Below, one piece after another: positions 12,068 to 23,940 of a DNA stretch of 64,000 bases; position 1 is the stretch's first letter, and each line of letters opens with the position of its first letter. The DNA lies in NCBI GenBank assembly GCA_001630475.1, contig KV419395.1, positions 186,001-250,000 on the forward strand. The letters run 5' to 3'. The notes beneath the pieces are model-generated. The model was not told where the DNA came from, searched no databases, and saw only the letters and a program-made list of their open reading frames with translations. Source of the DNA: Sistotremastrum niveocremeum HHB9708. Lineage: Eukaryota; Basidiomycota; Agaricomycetes; Sistotremastrales; Sistotremastraceae. The position numbers and the translations under genes are program-made.

Positions 12068-12439
12068 GTACTCGTGTAGGACTCACCAATGGATCCGTAT
12101 CGAAAATTTTGCGCGTTCCCGCTGGGGACTCGTCTTGGAGCCACGACGACTCCGAGCGTTCGGCAGGTTTCGGCAAGTCAGATTCCGAGTTCCCGACCGG
12201 CCGTAACGGCTCTTTGAGTTTGCTGTTGTTTTGCTGTTGTTGATGTTCGTCACGGGAACTGTCACGATGCGTGACTTGTTGGACTTGTTCGGTTTTGCGC
12301 AAGTCCAACATCCCTCGCATGTTCAATCTCCGCTCACTCCGTCTTGCTCCTTCACATCCATCGTCGCCATCGCTCTGCGCCCTCTTCTCCTGCCTCAACA
12401 TCCCAGCCTCTGCATGCTGCTCGCCACGTATACATAATG

Positions 12440-13316
12440 TCTATACGTGTTTGCGACAAACCTCCGATGACGCTGGCTTTGGCAGAGGGTGAGTTTCAAT
12501 TCGCGGTTCAACATCGCAATCACCATTCTCAGACGTCCGCCACGCAACGCAAACATGTCAGCAAATGTGATCAGAGCGAAAGAATGCATATGTAAGTTCT
12601 CGTCTTTTCAGTCAATCCGTCCGCTGAGGACATGTGCCAGGGTGCCTTCATCGCTATCCCGATGCAAACAAAAACAGTGACCTCAACATTCCTCGCTCGC
12701 TCCCGACATACAGCGTACGTGACCTTGCGTTTTCATATCAATCAACCTCATTACAGCCTTATCTACAGCCTCAACTTAGCCCAACATTGTTATTCCTTTT
12801 CATCGCATGTCGTTTCTATCGTTGCCACAGTCAGTCCCTTCCTCTTATAGGTCTTCTTCCAGATCGATGATGTACCATTTGTATAGGTTACACCGAGTAT
12901 ACAAGCCATGGTGACGATAGCGTAGATGAAATGGTAAGCTGGATCCTAGAGTGGTAGAGTAGGATTTCATGTAAATTATTTTATTAGTTATAGTGTATAA
13001 TATGATTTATTGAGCATTTTATTTATTTCAATAAATAATTCAAACAATCCAAAAAGCCTGATGACAAAGGACGCGGAAATATGTTGGCGAGGCCGTGGAG
13101 TCGCAGAGGAGTCGCGAAAGGGAGCCGAGGCGGAGCCTATCGACCATTTCCGCTGTGGACTCGGGGCGGAAAACGCCTCTGAGGACTCGTTCGGATCCCG
13201 CAGCGGACTACACGATTTGGGACTCGCAGCGGCCCCTCAACCGTCCGCCTGTGTATGATTCATTGAGGACTAGAAGTTCTGATGGAAGTTCTTCGTTCGC
13301 TTGGCTTCGAATATAG
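12440..13316 (+). other. Coding-like fragments, possible short spliced gene or gene remnant
   Basis: Several short frames look like protein but do not chain cleanly. An ATG at about 12440 reads MSIRVCDKPPMTLALAEG before a GTGAGT donor. A Pro/Ser-rich run including LPTYSVRDLAFSYQST follows near 12700. An open frame at 13095-13316 reads RRSLSTISAVDSGRKTPLRT and ends in SSFAWLRI. The composition suggests a disordered fungal protein. No conserved domain is recognised, and the joins between fragments cannot be fixed by eye. It may be a decayed gene. Confidence 0.22.
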
Positions 13317-13677
13317 CAGGGGTCGTTTGTTTTGAAGTGATCCTGTAGAGACATAGTCTGCATAGTTTTGTCCTAATGCATCACAATGAGAGGCTCTTGA
13401 TTTTATCCTTCTTGCCCCTGCTATAACCACGTTCAAACTGACGGAGGGCCGTAAGGTAGATAGGAAATCAAACTCACTGCCAGTGGATCAATGATTGAGC
13501 TTTTGCCCACTCGATTCTGTTGATTTGATCCAAGTCGCCTTCGGCATCCTCAACTTGGCGCTTATACTAGTAGATTATCGTAGTGCAACTTGACGTGCTT
13601 CGAATTCTGCACAAGTTTGCAATCTCGCGGGACGAGGTTCGAACTTCGAAGGCACTAGCGCCATCGTAATTAAGGCT

Positions 13678-13700
13678 ATCGACTTCGGGCCGAAGTCGAT
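13678..13700. repeat. Perfect 11-bp-arm palindrome
   Basis: ATCGACTTCGG, a single G, then CCGAAGTCGAT form a perfect inverted repeat. Outside it, GGCTATCG and CGATAGGC extend an imperfect outer stem. It lies about 250 bp beyond the 3' end of the minus-strand peroxidase gene. It could be a transcript-end hairpin, a binding site for a dimeric protein, or the relic of a small inverted-repeat element. Nothing in the sequence decides between these. Confidence 0.5.
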
Positions 13701-13949
13701 CGACGCTACTAACGATAGGCCGGTAGCATGAGATCCTTGAGTGCGCTCAAGAGTGCGCTTGCAATCTTACATGTTTGTCTAGTGGCTTTCACACGGCATT
13801 CAATAGACAATAAACGCCAATAACACCCAAAACCAATAACATTGAAACAAGGTAAATACAAACACACACGCCAGAACCTTATATACATGTAGAACACATC
13901 AGCATAGATTCTCTATATAGCTAGATGGTCTACTTGCAAAACGACTAGC

Positions 13950-15364
<1,415 letters not shown>

Positions 15365-15461
15365 TTTTAGAGACCTTGGAGCTAACCAAAGGGGAGAGTA
15401 GGGTAAGGTTGTCGGGGAAGAACTGAGGTCCTTGGAGATTGTCCTTGGCAAAGACCAGACG

Positions 15462-15468
15462 TTTTATA
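15462..15468 (-). promoter_or_regulatory. TATA box of the manganese peroxidase gene
   Basis: On the minus strand TATAAAA lies about 100 bp upstream of the peroxidase ATG, a usual position for a strong regulated fungal promoter. The 15365-16430 region between this gene and CPA1 otherwise contains no recognisable gene. No clear copy of the TGCRCNC metal-response consensus was found by eye near the TATA box. Confidence 0.55.
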
Positions 15469-16430
15469 CATTTCTGAGTCGTACCGTGACTGCTTGATCG
15501 CCCTGTCTGCATACGGGACGCGAATCGCACAGTCTCACACTTTTTACAATTGAAAAGCTGCGACAGCCAATGAAAGAGCAGCGTAGGCGAAGATTGTCTG
15601 CGGGTACGGGGCAACCATCGTGCATTCGCACAACCTTTCCCTCAGGCGACCGTCAAAGCCTAAGCCGGGGTGGGAGCTTTGAGAACAATAGTTTCCGGCC
15701 ATGAGAAGACAGGGATTGAAATTACAACAGGTGGCGACAGTGATTTGACAAATATAAAAAGTGTGTGGCCAGAAATCCGAAGAGATGGGCGAGGTGTTGT
15801 AGGATTGGTTAAGGGAATGGGATTGTGAAGCTACGGCAGAACCGTATAGCGGATCAATTAGGACGGACAGTTATAGGTTCGAAGTTAAAACAAGAATATG
15901 TATTTTTAGGCGGCAGCCAGAGCCTAAACAGTGGTGAAAGAGGTTTAAACAGTTTGTTGAAAAATGTTCCCTGTGATGGTTTGGAGCTTCATTCGAGTCC
16001 GCGTTCCGCAAGAGTTACAAGGAGCAAACACCATCGAGAGAGAGCGCAACATTTTGTGGACGAAGAGACAAAGACGGAGGTATCAACAAGGAGGTGATGA
16101 TCGTGAGTAACAAGGAACGAGTCAGTGGATCGCGTTGCAGAATCTACGGGTCGGCCTTATCCGACTAGCCTACAACACTCTAAAATCGGCCGGCATCGCA
16201 GAAGTTATCTTTAGCCTGCCCAAATACGTCATTTACCCCGATGTGAAACAGTTGAAGCCCTTCTTCAAACACCATGAGGTATCATACAATATAAAACTTT
16301 TGATTGGTAGGAACAATGTAAGAAAGTACAAGAATAGGGTCGCACGAGATTTTGCTGTATTGGAACACCGATGGAAGGAAGACTACGATTCTAAAGGACA
16401 AGGACGGACAGGAGAACTCGGTTGAGTAGA

Positions 16431-17910
16431 TTATGCTTGGGCAGCGATGGGTTGTGGTTGACCCAATGTAGGAGCTTCAGGGCCTTCCATGCTGTCAGCT
16501 TCAGCCTGTGCAATTCGCATGGCACGGCACTCGTCAACGAAATCGGTGAACATCTGAATGCATACCATCAGTCATCATACTCTCAATGATAGGCGGAACA
16601 CAAACCTCAATAGTGTCCAAAGGTCCGCCAGCGCTCTCAGGATGGAACTGAACGCCCCAGACTTTGCGACCGGATTCAGCAGTCGAGATAATGCCCTCAA
16701 CAGATGAATCATTGCAATTGATGAAGAATGGAGCCCAACCGGCTGGGAAAGGGTCTTGAAGCTTGAGAGCATATTGATGGTTTTGGCTAGAAGCTTGATG
16801 AGTTGACTGTCTAAGAGTATAACGGAAATGACCATACCTAGTTACATACACACGTCCAGCCTTGATCGAGCCGGAAGATGCGAGAGCGAGGACAGGCTGA
16901 TTATGGCCCCGGTTGCCGAACGTCATTCGGTATGCATCCAGTCCTGCAGCAATACCAATGATTTGATGACCCATGCAGATCCCGAACACCGGTTTCTCCC
17001 ACTCCTTCAAAGTTTTCCTGAGATGCATAGCAGCCTCCATGCACTGCAGGGGATCGCCTGGACCATTGCTCAAAAATAGACCGTCGAACTTGTCTCGGAT
17101 GGTGTTGAAATCGAAGTTCCATGGAAGAACGGTTACACGTGCGTTCCGACGGATCAGCGATCGAGTGATATTAGCTTTGGCGCCGAAATCGAGGACTGCA
17201 ATATCTACGTCGCCATTCGGGTTTAACACAAATGGTTCTCGAGTGGACACTTGGTCAACTAAATTCTCGAGCGAGGGATCCCAATACTCGTGCTGTTCTG
17301 GCGCAGGTGCATCGACGTCGGCACCAACAGCTATACGTCCGAGTGTCGTGCCTTGATCACGAAGAAGGCGAGTGATGGCTCGAGTGTCGACGCCAGTGAT
17401 GCCAGGGATTCCGTGTCTGTTGCACCACGAAGAAATGGATTCGGCAGCGAGGTAGTGGGAGAACTGATCAGCAACGTCCGTGACAATGACACCTGCACAT
17501 TGAATCTTCTTTGATTCAAGGAGGACGCCAACGTCTTGGTGGTCGTTGGGAGCGTGATTTATGGGGACCCCATAATTTCCGATAAGCGGAGTGGTAAACA
17601 CGAGGATTTGACCGCGATAAGAGGGGTCAGTCATTGACTCAGTATCTTCAACAAAGTGAGCAGAGCGTCCGTATTGTCGATAGGTGACTATGTGCTTACA
17701 AGAGGTTATAGCAGTGGAGAAGACGGTCTCCCCATAGATGCTTTTTGGTGCTCCGAATGATCGGCCGAAAAATGACTCGCCAGTCTTGAGATGCAAGACG
17801 GCGGGAAGGGGTGGTTTGACCAGAGGTGGTGAGGCATGAGTGGCAAGACCTCTGGTGGCGATGGACGCCATTCGGACGGAGCCTTTGGATTTCAAGAAAA
17901 TGGTGAACAT
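16431..17910 (-). CDS. CPA1: Arginine-specific carbamoyl-phosphate synthase, small (glutaminase) subunit, mitochondrial
   Basis: Hydrolyses glutamine and passes ammonia to the large subunit, which makes carbamoyl phosphate for arginine synthesis. Four exons (16431-16553, 16606-16786, 16838-17645, 17700-17910) give 440 residues. A basic Ser/Thr-rich leader without acidic residues suggests mitochondrial import. The N-terminal CPSase domain includes ESMTDPSYRGQILVFT and GNYGVP. The class I glutaminase domain carries SNGPGDP, the nucleophile Cys in FGICMGHQ, and the His/Glu pair in GVQFHPES. All introns are in-phase with the family; two of them have lengths divisible by three, so the unspliced frame stays open and is misleading. 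The last exon supplies MFTDFVDECR, the typical C-terminal helix. It is headed by a candidate regulatory uORF. Confidence 0.96.
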
Positions 17911-17939
17911 GGTGCGTGTGAGGATGTTGAAGCAAGAAT

Positions 17940-18058
17940 TTAATTGAGGAGAGAAAAGATCAAGTCACTAAGATAACTGGGGAAATTAAGGATAAGCAAA
18001 GGTAAGAGCAGAGAAAGAGAGAGGCCTACTCGTCTCTTGTGCTTTGAGTGAAGGGCAT
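17940..18058 (-). promoter_or_regulatory. Spliced upstream ORF resembling the arginine attenuator peptide (AAP)
   Basis: In the CPA1 5' leader an ATG at 18058 starts MPFTQSTRD and, unspliced, meets a TAG after 10 codons. Removing a 53-nt intron (17977-18029, GTAGGC...CCCCAG, pyrimidine-rich) joins it in phase to DYLSDLIFSLLN and a TAA at 17940-17942, a 21-residue peptide. Fungal AAPs carry the core (Q)DY-L/I-SDH-L/I-W; here DYLSD is exact, and the following H-L-W is L-I-F. The uORF stop is 29 nt before the CPA1 ATG. In Neurospora and yeast, AAP stalls the ribosome at its stop codon when arginine is abundant. Placement in front of the same gene argues against chance. Function with the changed Trp is inference. 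Confidence 0.62.
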
Positions 18059-18276
18059 GTACCCTGGAAGAAAATTTCAAGGAGGATATGGTCCGGTGGA
18101 GCTTTAGAAGAGAAAATTGCTTCCGGCCTCCGATCCTGATGCAAGGTCACGCAACGGTCACGGGGTCGTCACGCAATCCAAACGTTCTCGGTCATCGACG
18201 ACCAAGCTTAAGGTGCTTATACACGTTCCTCGCATCGCCTCCGTTTTTACGTCCTCACACTCATTCAATTCGAAAA

Positions 18277-19378
18277 ATGGTAGGCCAGCTGATTTCATTT
18301 GCTCGCCATAATTGCGTTGACAGTGGTCACCAGGCACCGAGAGGCCTCTCCGTCGAAGAAAAGCGCGTCAAACTGCTGGAAATATTCCACGAAACAGTGC
18401 GGCTTGTTATGTACAGTCATGCAGGGTCTTATGAAACTTGACTCTCATAGAAAGACTTTTACCAAGTAAGAGCACCGCAGACTGACTGACAAAGCTCTCA
18501 TCAATCGCTCCCAGCTCAAAGAATTGGAAAAGGTAAAAGACCCGAGGCATGGTGTTTGAACAAATCGCCTACCTCTCACGATTAGCTGGGCCCGAAGATG
18601 AAGGGAATAGGTACGTCAAAGCTCTTCAATTTTTCTACACCGATAATCTAACTCATTGATATAGTCTCGCAAACTGTGAAAGAGATCCTACAATCACTTG
18701 TAGATGACGGACTTGTTCAGAGCGACAAAATTGGAGCGTCCAACTGTGAGTGGAAATAAACAGCTTTTGTTCATAAAATAACCACTATATGCGCCGTATA
18801 CTAGTTTTCTGGAGCTTCCCATCCCAGAGAGGGGCCATGGTTAGCATACTATCCTCTCGGTTTTCGAGATATTAATTCTCCTCCAGATGACGAACAAGCT
18901 TGCCAATGCGAAGAAGAATCACGAGAGCTTGCAAGTCCAAATCAAACAAGCAAAAGAATCACTAGCGACCGAGACCGCACTCCGCGTAGAATCGGTAAGT
19001 TCTTCGTTCCCTCTGCTCATTTATATGTATACCCTCGCAGGATCATCGATCTGCCGCCATCGCAAAACTCGATAAAGCAAAAGCCACAGTATCCGAACTA
19101 GAGAAAGAACTCGAACAATACGGAGCTTGTGATCCAGCCCAAGTCGAAGAGAAAAAACGCGCCTTGATACTCGCTCATGAAGCCGTCGTTCGCTGGACAG
19201 GTATTTTCCGCTACGCTTTGCTATTGAATACCCCAACTCCCGCTTCTTGTTGGCAGATAATCTCTCTGTGGCTCTTTCTTATTTTGCTTCTGCCTTCGCG
19301 GTCGATACGAGTGCTGTACGCGTTCATTTCAATATCAAGGAGGACTTTGAGGATATCCCGGAACTCGGCAAGATTTAA
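18277..19378 (+). CDS. MND1: MND1, meiotic recombination coactivator
   Basis: Partner of HOP2; the nuclear heterodimer stimulates DMC1/RAD51 strand exchange in meiosis. About 205 residues in roughly ten exons. The first exon is the ATG alone (18277-18279), then a 54-nt intron, then APRGLSVEEKRVKLLEIFHE, the conserved winged-helix start. A 15-nt microexon encodes KDFYQ, followed by LKELEK, LGPKMKGI, VSQTVKEILQSLVDDGLV and the FFWSFPS motif. A long coiled coil (NKLANAKKNHESLQVQIKQA through LEKELEQYGACDP) and a short C-terminal domain ending EDFEDIPELGKI complete it. Divergent from CPA1, with 218 bp between this ATG and that of the CPA1 uORF. The density of tiny exons makes it easy to miss in automatic annotation. 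Confidence 0.92.
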
Positions 19379-19605
19379 TCCGTCTCCTGCGTTTGCTCTT
19401 GCTGTTGCTTTGGTCGCTCTCACGTTACTTTACTTCTTACTGTTGACTTTCAAATGCTAATTTAATCTGTTCTTATCACGACCCAACTGTCTGCCGGTGA
19501 CCAATCAAAAATTCTTTCACAACCCCTCTCGTTCTGCATTGGAAAGATGTCTGAATTTATGAGGAAGTAGTCCGCTGAGATAGTTGTCTTGTAGTATATC
19601 GTTTC

Positions 19606-19860
19606 ATGTGGTCGCCATCCGTGCCCATGAAGGGTCCGAAGTTGTCGGGCGCTTATTACTCTCTACCTCAACGCAACCAAGACTACGAGTTGGACGCTTT
19701 GACGTGTCAGCAACTATTGTCCTGCTATCATCAAATTTTGCCTGGTACGTCTAAGCACTCATTCTATTCAGAAGGACAGAAATAGCTCTTTCTAGAACAT
19801 CACGACTGCCTCGTCGGGACTGGGTTTTGCACAACACATCCGCCGCCGCCATCCTCTTGA
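19606..19860 (+). CDS. Possible small two-exon gene of unknown function
   Basis: An ATG at 19606 reads MWSPSVPMKGPKLSGAYYSL and on to CQQLLSCYHQILP, then a GTACGT donor at 19745. A 51-nt intron ends CTTTCTAG at 19795, and the second exon reads EHHDCLVGTGFCTTHPPPP before TGA. The total is about 67 residues with four to five cysteines and no signal peptide. Intron length and borders match neighbouring genes, which is the main support. No family is recognised, and the model could be a fragment. Confidence 0.28.
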
Positions 19861-20230
19861 GGCTTCATTCCCAATAAATCCCGATGAACTCTTCGGTTTG
19901 CGTACTGTATTGTAAGGGCGGTAACGGGTAAAGGTGCGCAATTCATTCATTGCTGATTATTGACGACTCAAGGTCAGAAGTACATGGAAAGGTCGCGCTT
20001 CTTGAGCTTCTTAACGGAATGTCTCTAGCAGCTGCTTCTTGTTGACTGTCAACTCAGTTCATCAGCAGAACGACTGTACTTTCCTGTTCAGGATCCCTCG
20101 GACAATGGCTCGCTTTGATTGGCTTTCGTATTCGCATCCCTCTCCGGTCGTCCGAATGTTGGCCCCGCGAAAAGCATATAATCCTGCCCCCACCCAGAGC
20201 ACTCTCTTTCTTCATCCACCACCATCCCCT

Positions 20231-20756
20231 CCCACCTGCCTCTGGCAGGGCTCCTTGTCTCCGGACGAAATCCTCGGTGGCTCCAGATCTTCTGTGCTGG
20301 GCCAATGGCTACCCGTCGCGCAGCGCTACCTTGTGTAGTGTTGCCGGCCTGCGTAGTCTGCCGTTGTTGGAGAGCCTAGTGAGAGTCAGCGTAACCTATC
20401 CCACCTCACCTGCATTCATTGCAGGGCTCCTCGTCTTTGTGACGAAATCTACTTCGGCTCCGGATCTTCTGTGCCGGGATACTGGCTGTATCGTCGCGCG
20501 ATGCTTTTGCGTCGCCGGCCTGTGCAGTCGGCCGTTGGAGAGAGCCTAGTGAGAGTCCGCGTTACTGTAATCCAGCCTCACCTGCCTCTGGCAGGGCTCC
20601 GTGTCCTCTGGACCGAATCCACCCTCCTCTTTGGAATGGTGGAGAGCCTAGTGAGAGCGGTGGACCCCCAACCCGGCCTCAGCCTCTTGTGGTGCTCAGA
20701 GTCCTCTGGACGAAATCCGATGGTGTCTTTGACTCATTGGAGAGCCTAGTGAGCGC
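20231..20756. repeat. Four-unit imperfect tandem repeat array
   Basis: Four diverged direct copies lie end to end, starting near 20231, 20401, 20574 and 20676. Each begins with a CACCTG...GCAGGGCTCC block, continues with a GACGAAATC-like block, and closes with GGAGAGCCTAGTGAG. The first two units are about 170 bp and share an inner block around TCCGGATCTTCTGTGC and GTCGCCGGCCTG. The last two are shortened to about 100 and 80 bp by loss of that block. No conserved reading frame runs through the array. Spacing and unit size rule out a CRISPR array. Confidence 0.75.
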
Positions 20757-21661
20757 CCCACCCCCTTCAAACCACCCTCTCTGAACCATGAGGGGCTGGT
20801 ATGACCATAAATGCACGGTCATAAACCTGAGGGATGTCTTACAATGGCTCCTCCTCTATCTCACAATACCTCATTATTGATTATCGACACTATCAACCGA
20901 TAAGTGGTTGGTTATAGCTTACTTTATGACTACTTGTACGTCCTCCTCGGTCCGTAAATTTCGTTCTTACTGATGCATCACCAGTACTTCATGTGAGTTT
21001 TTCGAAAGTGTATGGGTCAAATCCACCCCACACAACAGATCTTGATTATCCCAACCCAAATTGTGGTACGTCGCCATCCGTCATTTGTGGTTTACGGCCG
21101 TTCACCGCGCATGCAGGACAGAGATGCGGTTGCATAGGCTCAAATTGCTATTGAGATGGCTGCTTTGAAGCTAGCAGTACTGATCAACCGTTGTTGTCTG
21201 TCATACGATTTATCACAATGTAGAAACCCAGAATAAACATTCACGGCGAAAACAATCGATATAACACAATTCTCTGACAAGCCCAGAACAAGAAAACCTG
21301 GGAAGCCTTGTTTGGTATATTTATACCCTCCGAAGCAAGCCGAAAAGTCCGATGTCATGACGACTTGCACGACGAAAAGTCTGTCTCGATGTTAAACTTG
21401 AAGTCTAGCGGTACAGAGATAGGCATCGCAGTATATATGCTACAAGGAATAGGAATAATTTACAATGTGTAACAAACTAGTCATCAATAACAATGAAAAC
21501 GCGGCCTCAGTATCATCTGATCTGAGCAACGACAAAAAAATCCGGCCTCAAACCGATCCACTGAGAAGTATGGTAGAAATCACTGTTAATCACACCAGCT
21601 CTGAAAAATGACGGTGCCCATCAGAATCTGGAAAAAGCGAAAAATAAAGTCAAGTACTAGC
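20757..21661. other. Intergenic region
   Basis: Between the tandem array and the 3' end of RAD52. AT-richer than its surroundings, with only short unconvincing frames. Polyadenylation-like AT runs near 21440-21560 fit the RAD52 3' flank. Confidence 0.5.
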
Positions 21662-23706
21662 TCATCGGCGCGGTCTCTTCGAATCCCTCCCATCTCCACC
21701 AACCTGAGGCCCCACGTTGTTCATCGGTCCAGGCTGTACCCACGGCGGAGTGATCTCAGCAGGGCGTTGCGGTCCTTGTCCCTGTCCTCCCGATCTGTAT
21801 TAAAATTACATTAGTGCATTTACCAACCTCAAGGAATGACAGACATACTGCATGGCTCCTGCATCGCGCTTCAGACTTGACACCGCATTCCCCAAAGGAC
21901 CCTGGCCCGTCCCTGTCGAATGCTGAGGCTGAGCCTGCGCATGAAATTGTTTACTAGGCGGTTTCTGCCAGCCTTGATTAGGCGGCGAAGTATGTTGACG
22001 CGTCGTCGTATTCTGTAGATGTCGATGTGGACCACATACACTGAAATGTATATTCAACAGACACCTACGTTATCAAGAGCTTGTAATGGCCGTTGTCCAG
22101 CCTCGATGAGTGCTATCGTCATCTCCCGACGAGATGATTGCTGGTATTGTCGTTGTGGTCCTTGTTGTGCTCTTGAAAGGTTCTCATTCCGCATCGAAGA
22201 CGATCTTTGAAATCCTGTATTTGACGCTGCAACATTCGACGACGGCGCCACAGGGTGACTGGAAGCTTTCATCTGAACGGGTGAAGTGGAAAGTCCTGAC
22301 GTCCGTGAATTATGGGCTTGAAGAGGTGATTGACCCGACGGAAGACGTGCAGAAGAATCATCGACCAATGTCTCGTCCAGATCATCATGTATAGGTCGTC
22401 CAAGATCGTCATCGGGTACAGTTTCATCGGCAAAGTCGCATTGGGCCATGAATTTGTCGTCGTCCGAATGAAAGTATGCATTATCGTCGCTGGGCGGCTG
22501 TCGGTCGGGTTGATGAACTGACATCTTCCCAACGTGTGGAGAAGTAGCTGGTTCTGCTTTCACAGCTTGGGGAACGGGAGCGAGAGGAATGGGATTCGAT
22601 TTTGGAGGTGTAGGGCGAGAGGTGTATGCTGGTGGCGCGGCGGAAGGACGAGGATTGGGATTAGGATTAGAAGCGTTGGACTTGGGTGCTGTGGGTGCTT
22701 GGTTTTGAGGATGATGGGGCGCCGGTTCTGGTCTTTCGACCTTCGGATGGCTGATGTTCTGCTTCGGCGGCGGTTGTTGTTGCTGAGGAGGAGGCGCAGA
22801 GTGGGAGGTATTTGATGAAGTCGAAGCTTGTGCAGTTGAGGTATCGTCGTAATCTGGATGTCGATGTAAACGACTCTTGTCGAGTTTGATCTGGGAACAA
22901 TGAGGACATAGGTTTGGCTCGATCGGTGTTACGTACCGGTTGGACCTTGACTTTCGCGATTTCCGAAGCATAGTTTTTGTCGTATAAACAGTTCCCAAGA
23001 ACGTTGCCAAAAGTTCGTAGAGTACGCTTCAAAGCGTCCGTGATGGCCTCCTTCCTGCACTATAAGTAAATGAGTCTTGGAAGTCGAGGCATATATCACA
23101 ATGACTCACCTTATCCAGAGCTGCTCCCTTGCTTTTCGAATTTTCCAACAGCCCATATCCCACATCCTCATGAAATACTCCGTCTCTCAGAGTGACTCGC
23201 ACGATAGCACTGACTCCGACAGAATATCTCTTCGTCTCTTCGGTTCCATCAATAAAATCCACCGAGAGGTTGACGACGGTCGAGCTCCATCCATTGAACC
23301 CGAAAACTTCATTGGCAAGGTTGATCACCTTCCATCCCTCGACATAGCTCAACTTCGGTCCTCCGCCTGGTCCCGGTCGAGTAGAGATATATTCTGGACC
23401 GAGCTTCATGTCGAGCTTGGCTTGAAGAGTAGCTATCTTCGTCGCTGACTCCACGGAGATGGTCGGTTCCATGTATTCAGATTTGACGGGCTGAGGAGTT
23501 CCGAAGGCATAGAGCTGCGACGGCATATACGTTGATGGAACACCATGCATATTGGCATTATAGCTCGTCATCCCAGACTGGACCAGATTCGGAACTGGTT
23601 CAGCTTGGAGTGATCCAGACGATCTTTGCTGCTGAAGATGAGGGTGGGGATGACGAGCTTCGTAGGATTCAAAAAGGTGCTTTGAGAGACTTGGACTCTC
23701 GGACAT
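21662..23706 (-). CDS. RAD52: RAD52/Rad22 DNA repair protein
   Basis: Anneals single strands and loads RAD51 during homologous recombination in the nucleus. About 615 residues in five exons. The N-terminal annealing domain is clear: [74 protein letters not shown], and across an intron [20 protein letters not shown] followed by CLYDKNY. The C-terminal half is disordered, Pro/Gln-rich and acidic, as in fungal homologues, and ends in a KRPRR nuclear signal before TGA. The start [11 protein letters not shown] at 23706 is preferred; the frame upstream is open but has no good ATG context and contains the promoter. Divergent from the Smr gene (ATG at 23941). Confidence 0.95.
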
Positions 23707-23794
23707 GGACGCTGTGGCCTCGCACAAGAGAGTCAATGGATGAGGGCGGGAGCAAAAGAGGCGCCAAAACCCGAATTGATTTTCCCAAAAGTGC

Positions 23795-23815
23795 ACGCGT
23801 TCGACAGGTCACGTG
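23795..23815. promoter_or_regulatory. MCB-like ACGCGT and E-box CACGTG in the RAD52/Smr divergent promoter
   Basis: The 234-bp gap between the two start codons contains ACGCGT at 23795-23800 and CACGTG at 23810-23815. ACGCGT is the MluI cell-cycle box bound by MBF-type regulators that drive DNA-replication and repair genes in fungi. It lies 89 bp from the RAD52 ATG. Both motifs are short and can occur by chance; use is inference. Confidence 0.35.
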
Positions 23816-23940
23816 CGTGCTCCCGATGCTCGCGACGTCGTCTCGGTCGTCGGGCGCTCCAGCCGAGGCGATCGAGCAGCGTGCTTGCTCGTGTTCTTGT
23901 TCGCTTCCCTATCTTTCTTGTTCTCAAAGACGACTAGGAA

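Noticed and set aside
15365-15451. N-terminal extension of the peroxidase frame
   Set aside because: Open but without an ATG; the extension would bury the signal peptide, and it covers the leader downstream of the TATA box.
20231-20756. CRISPR-like array
   Set aside because: Repeats are long, diverged and unequal with no regular spacers, and the genome is eukaryotic.
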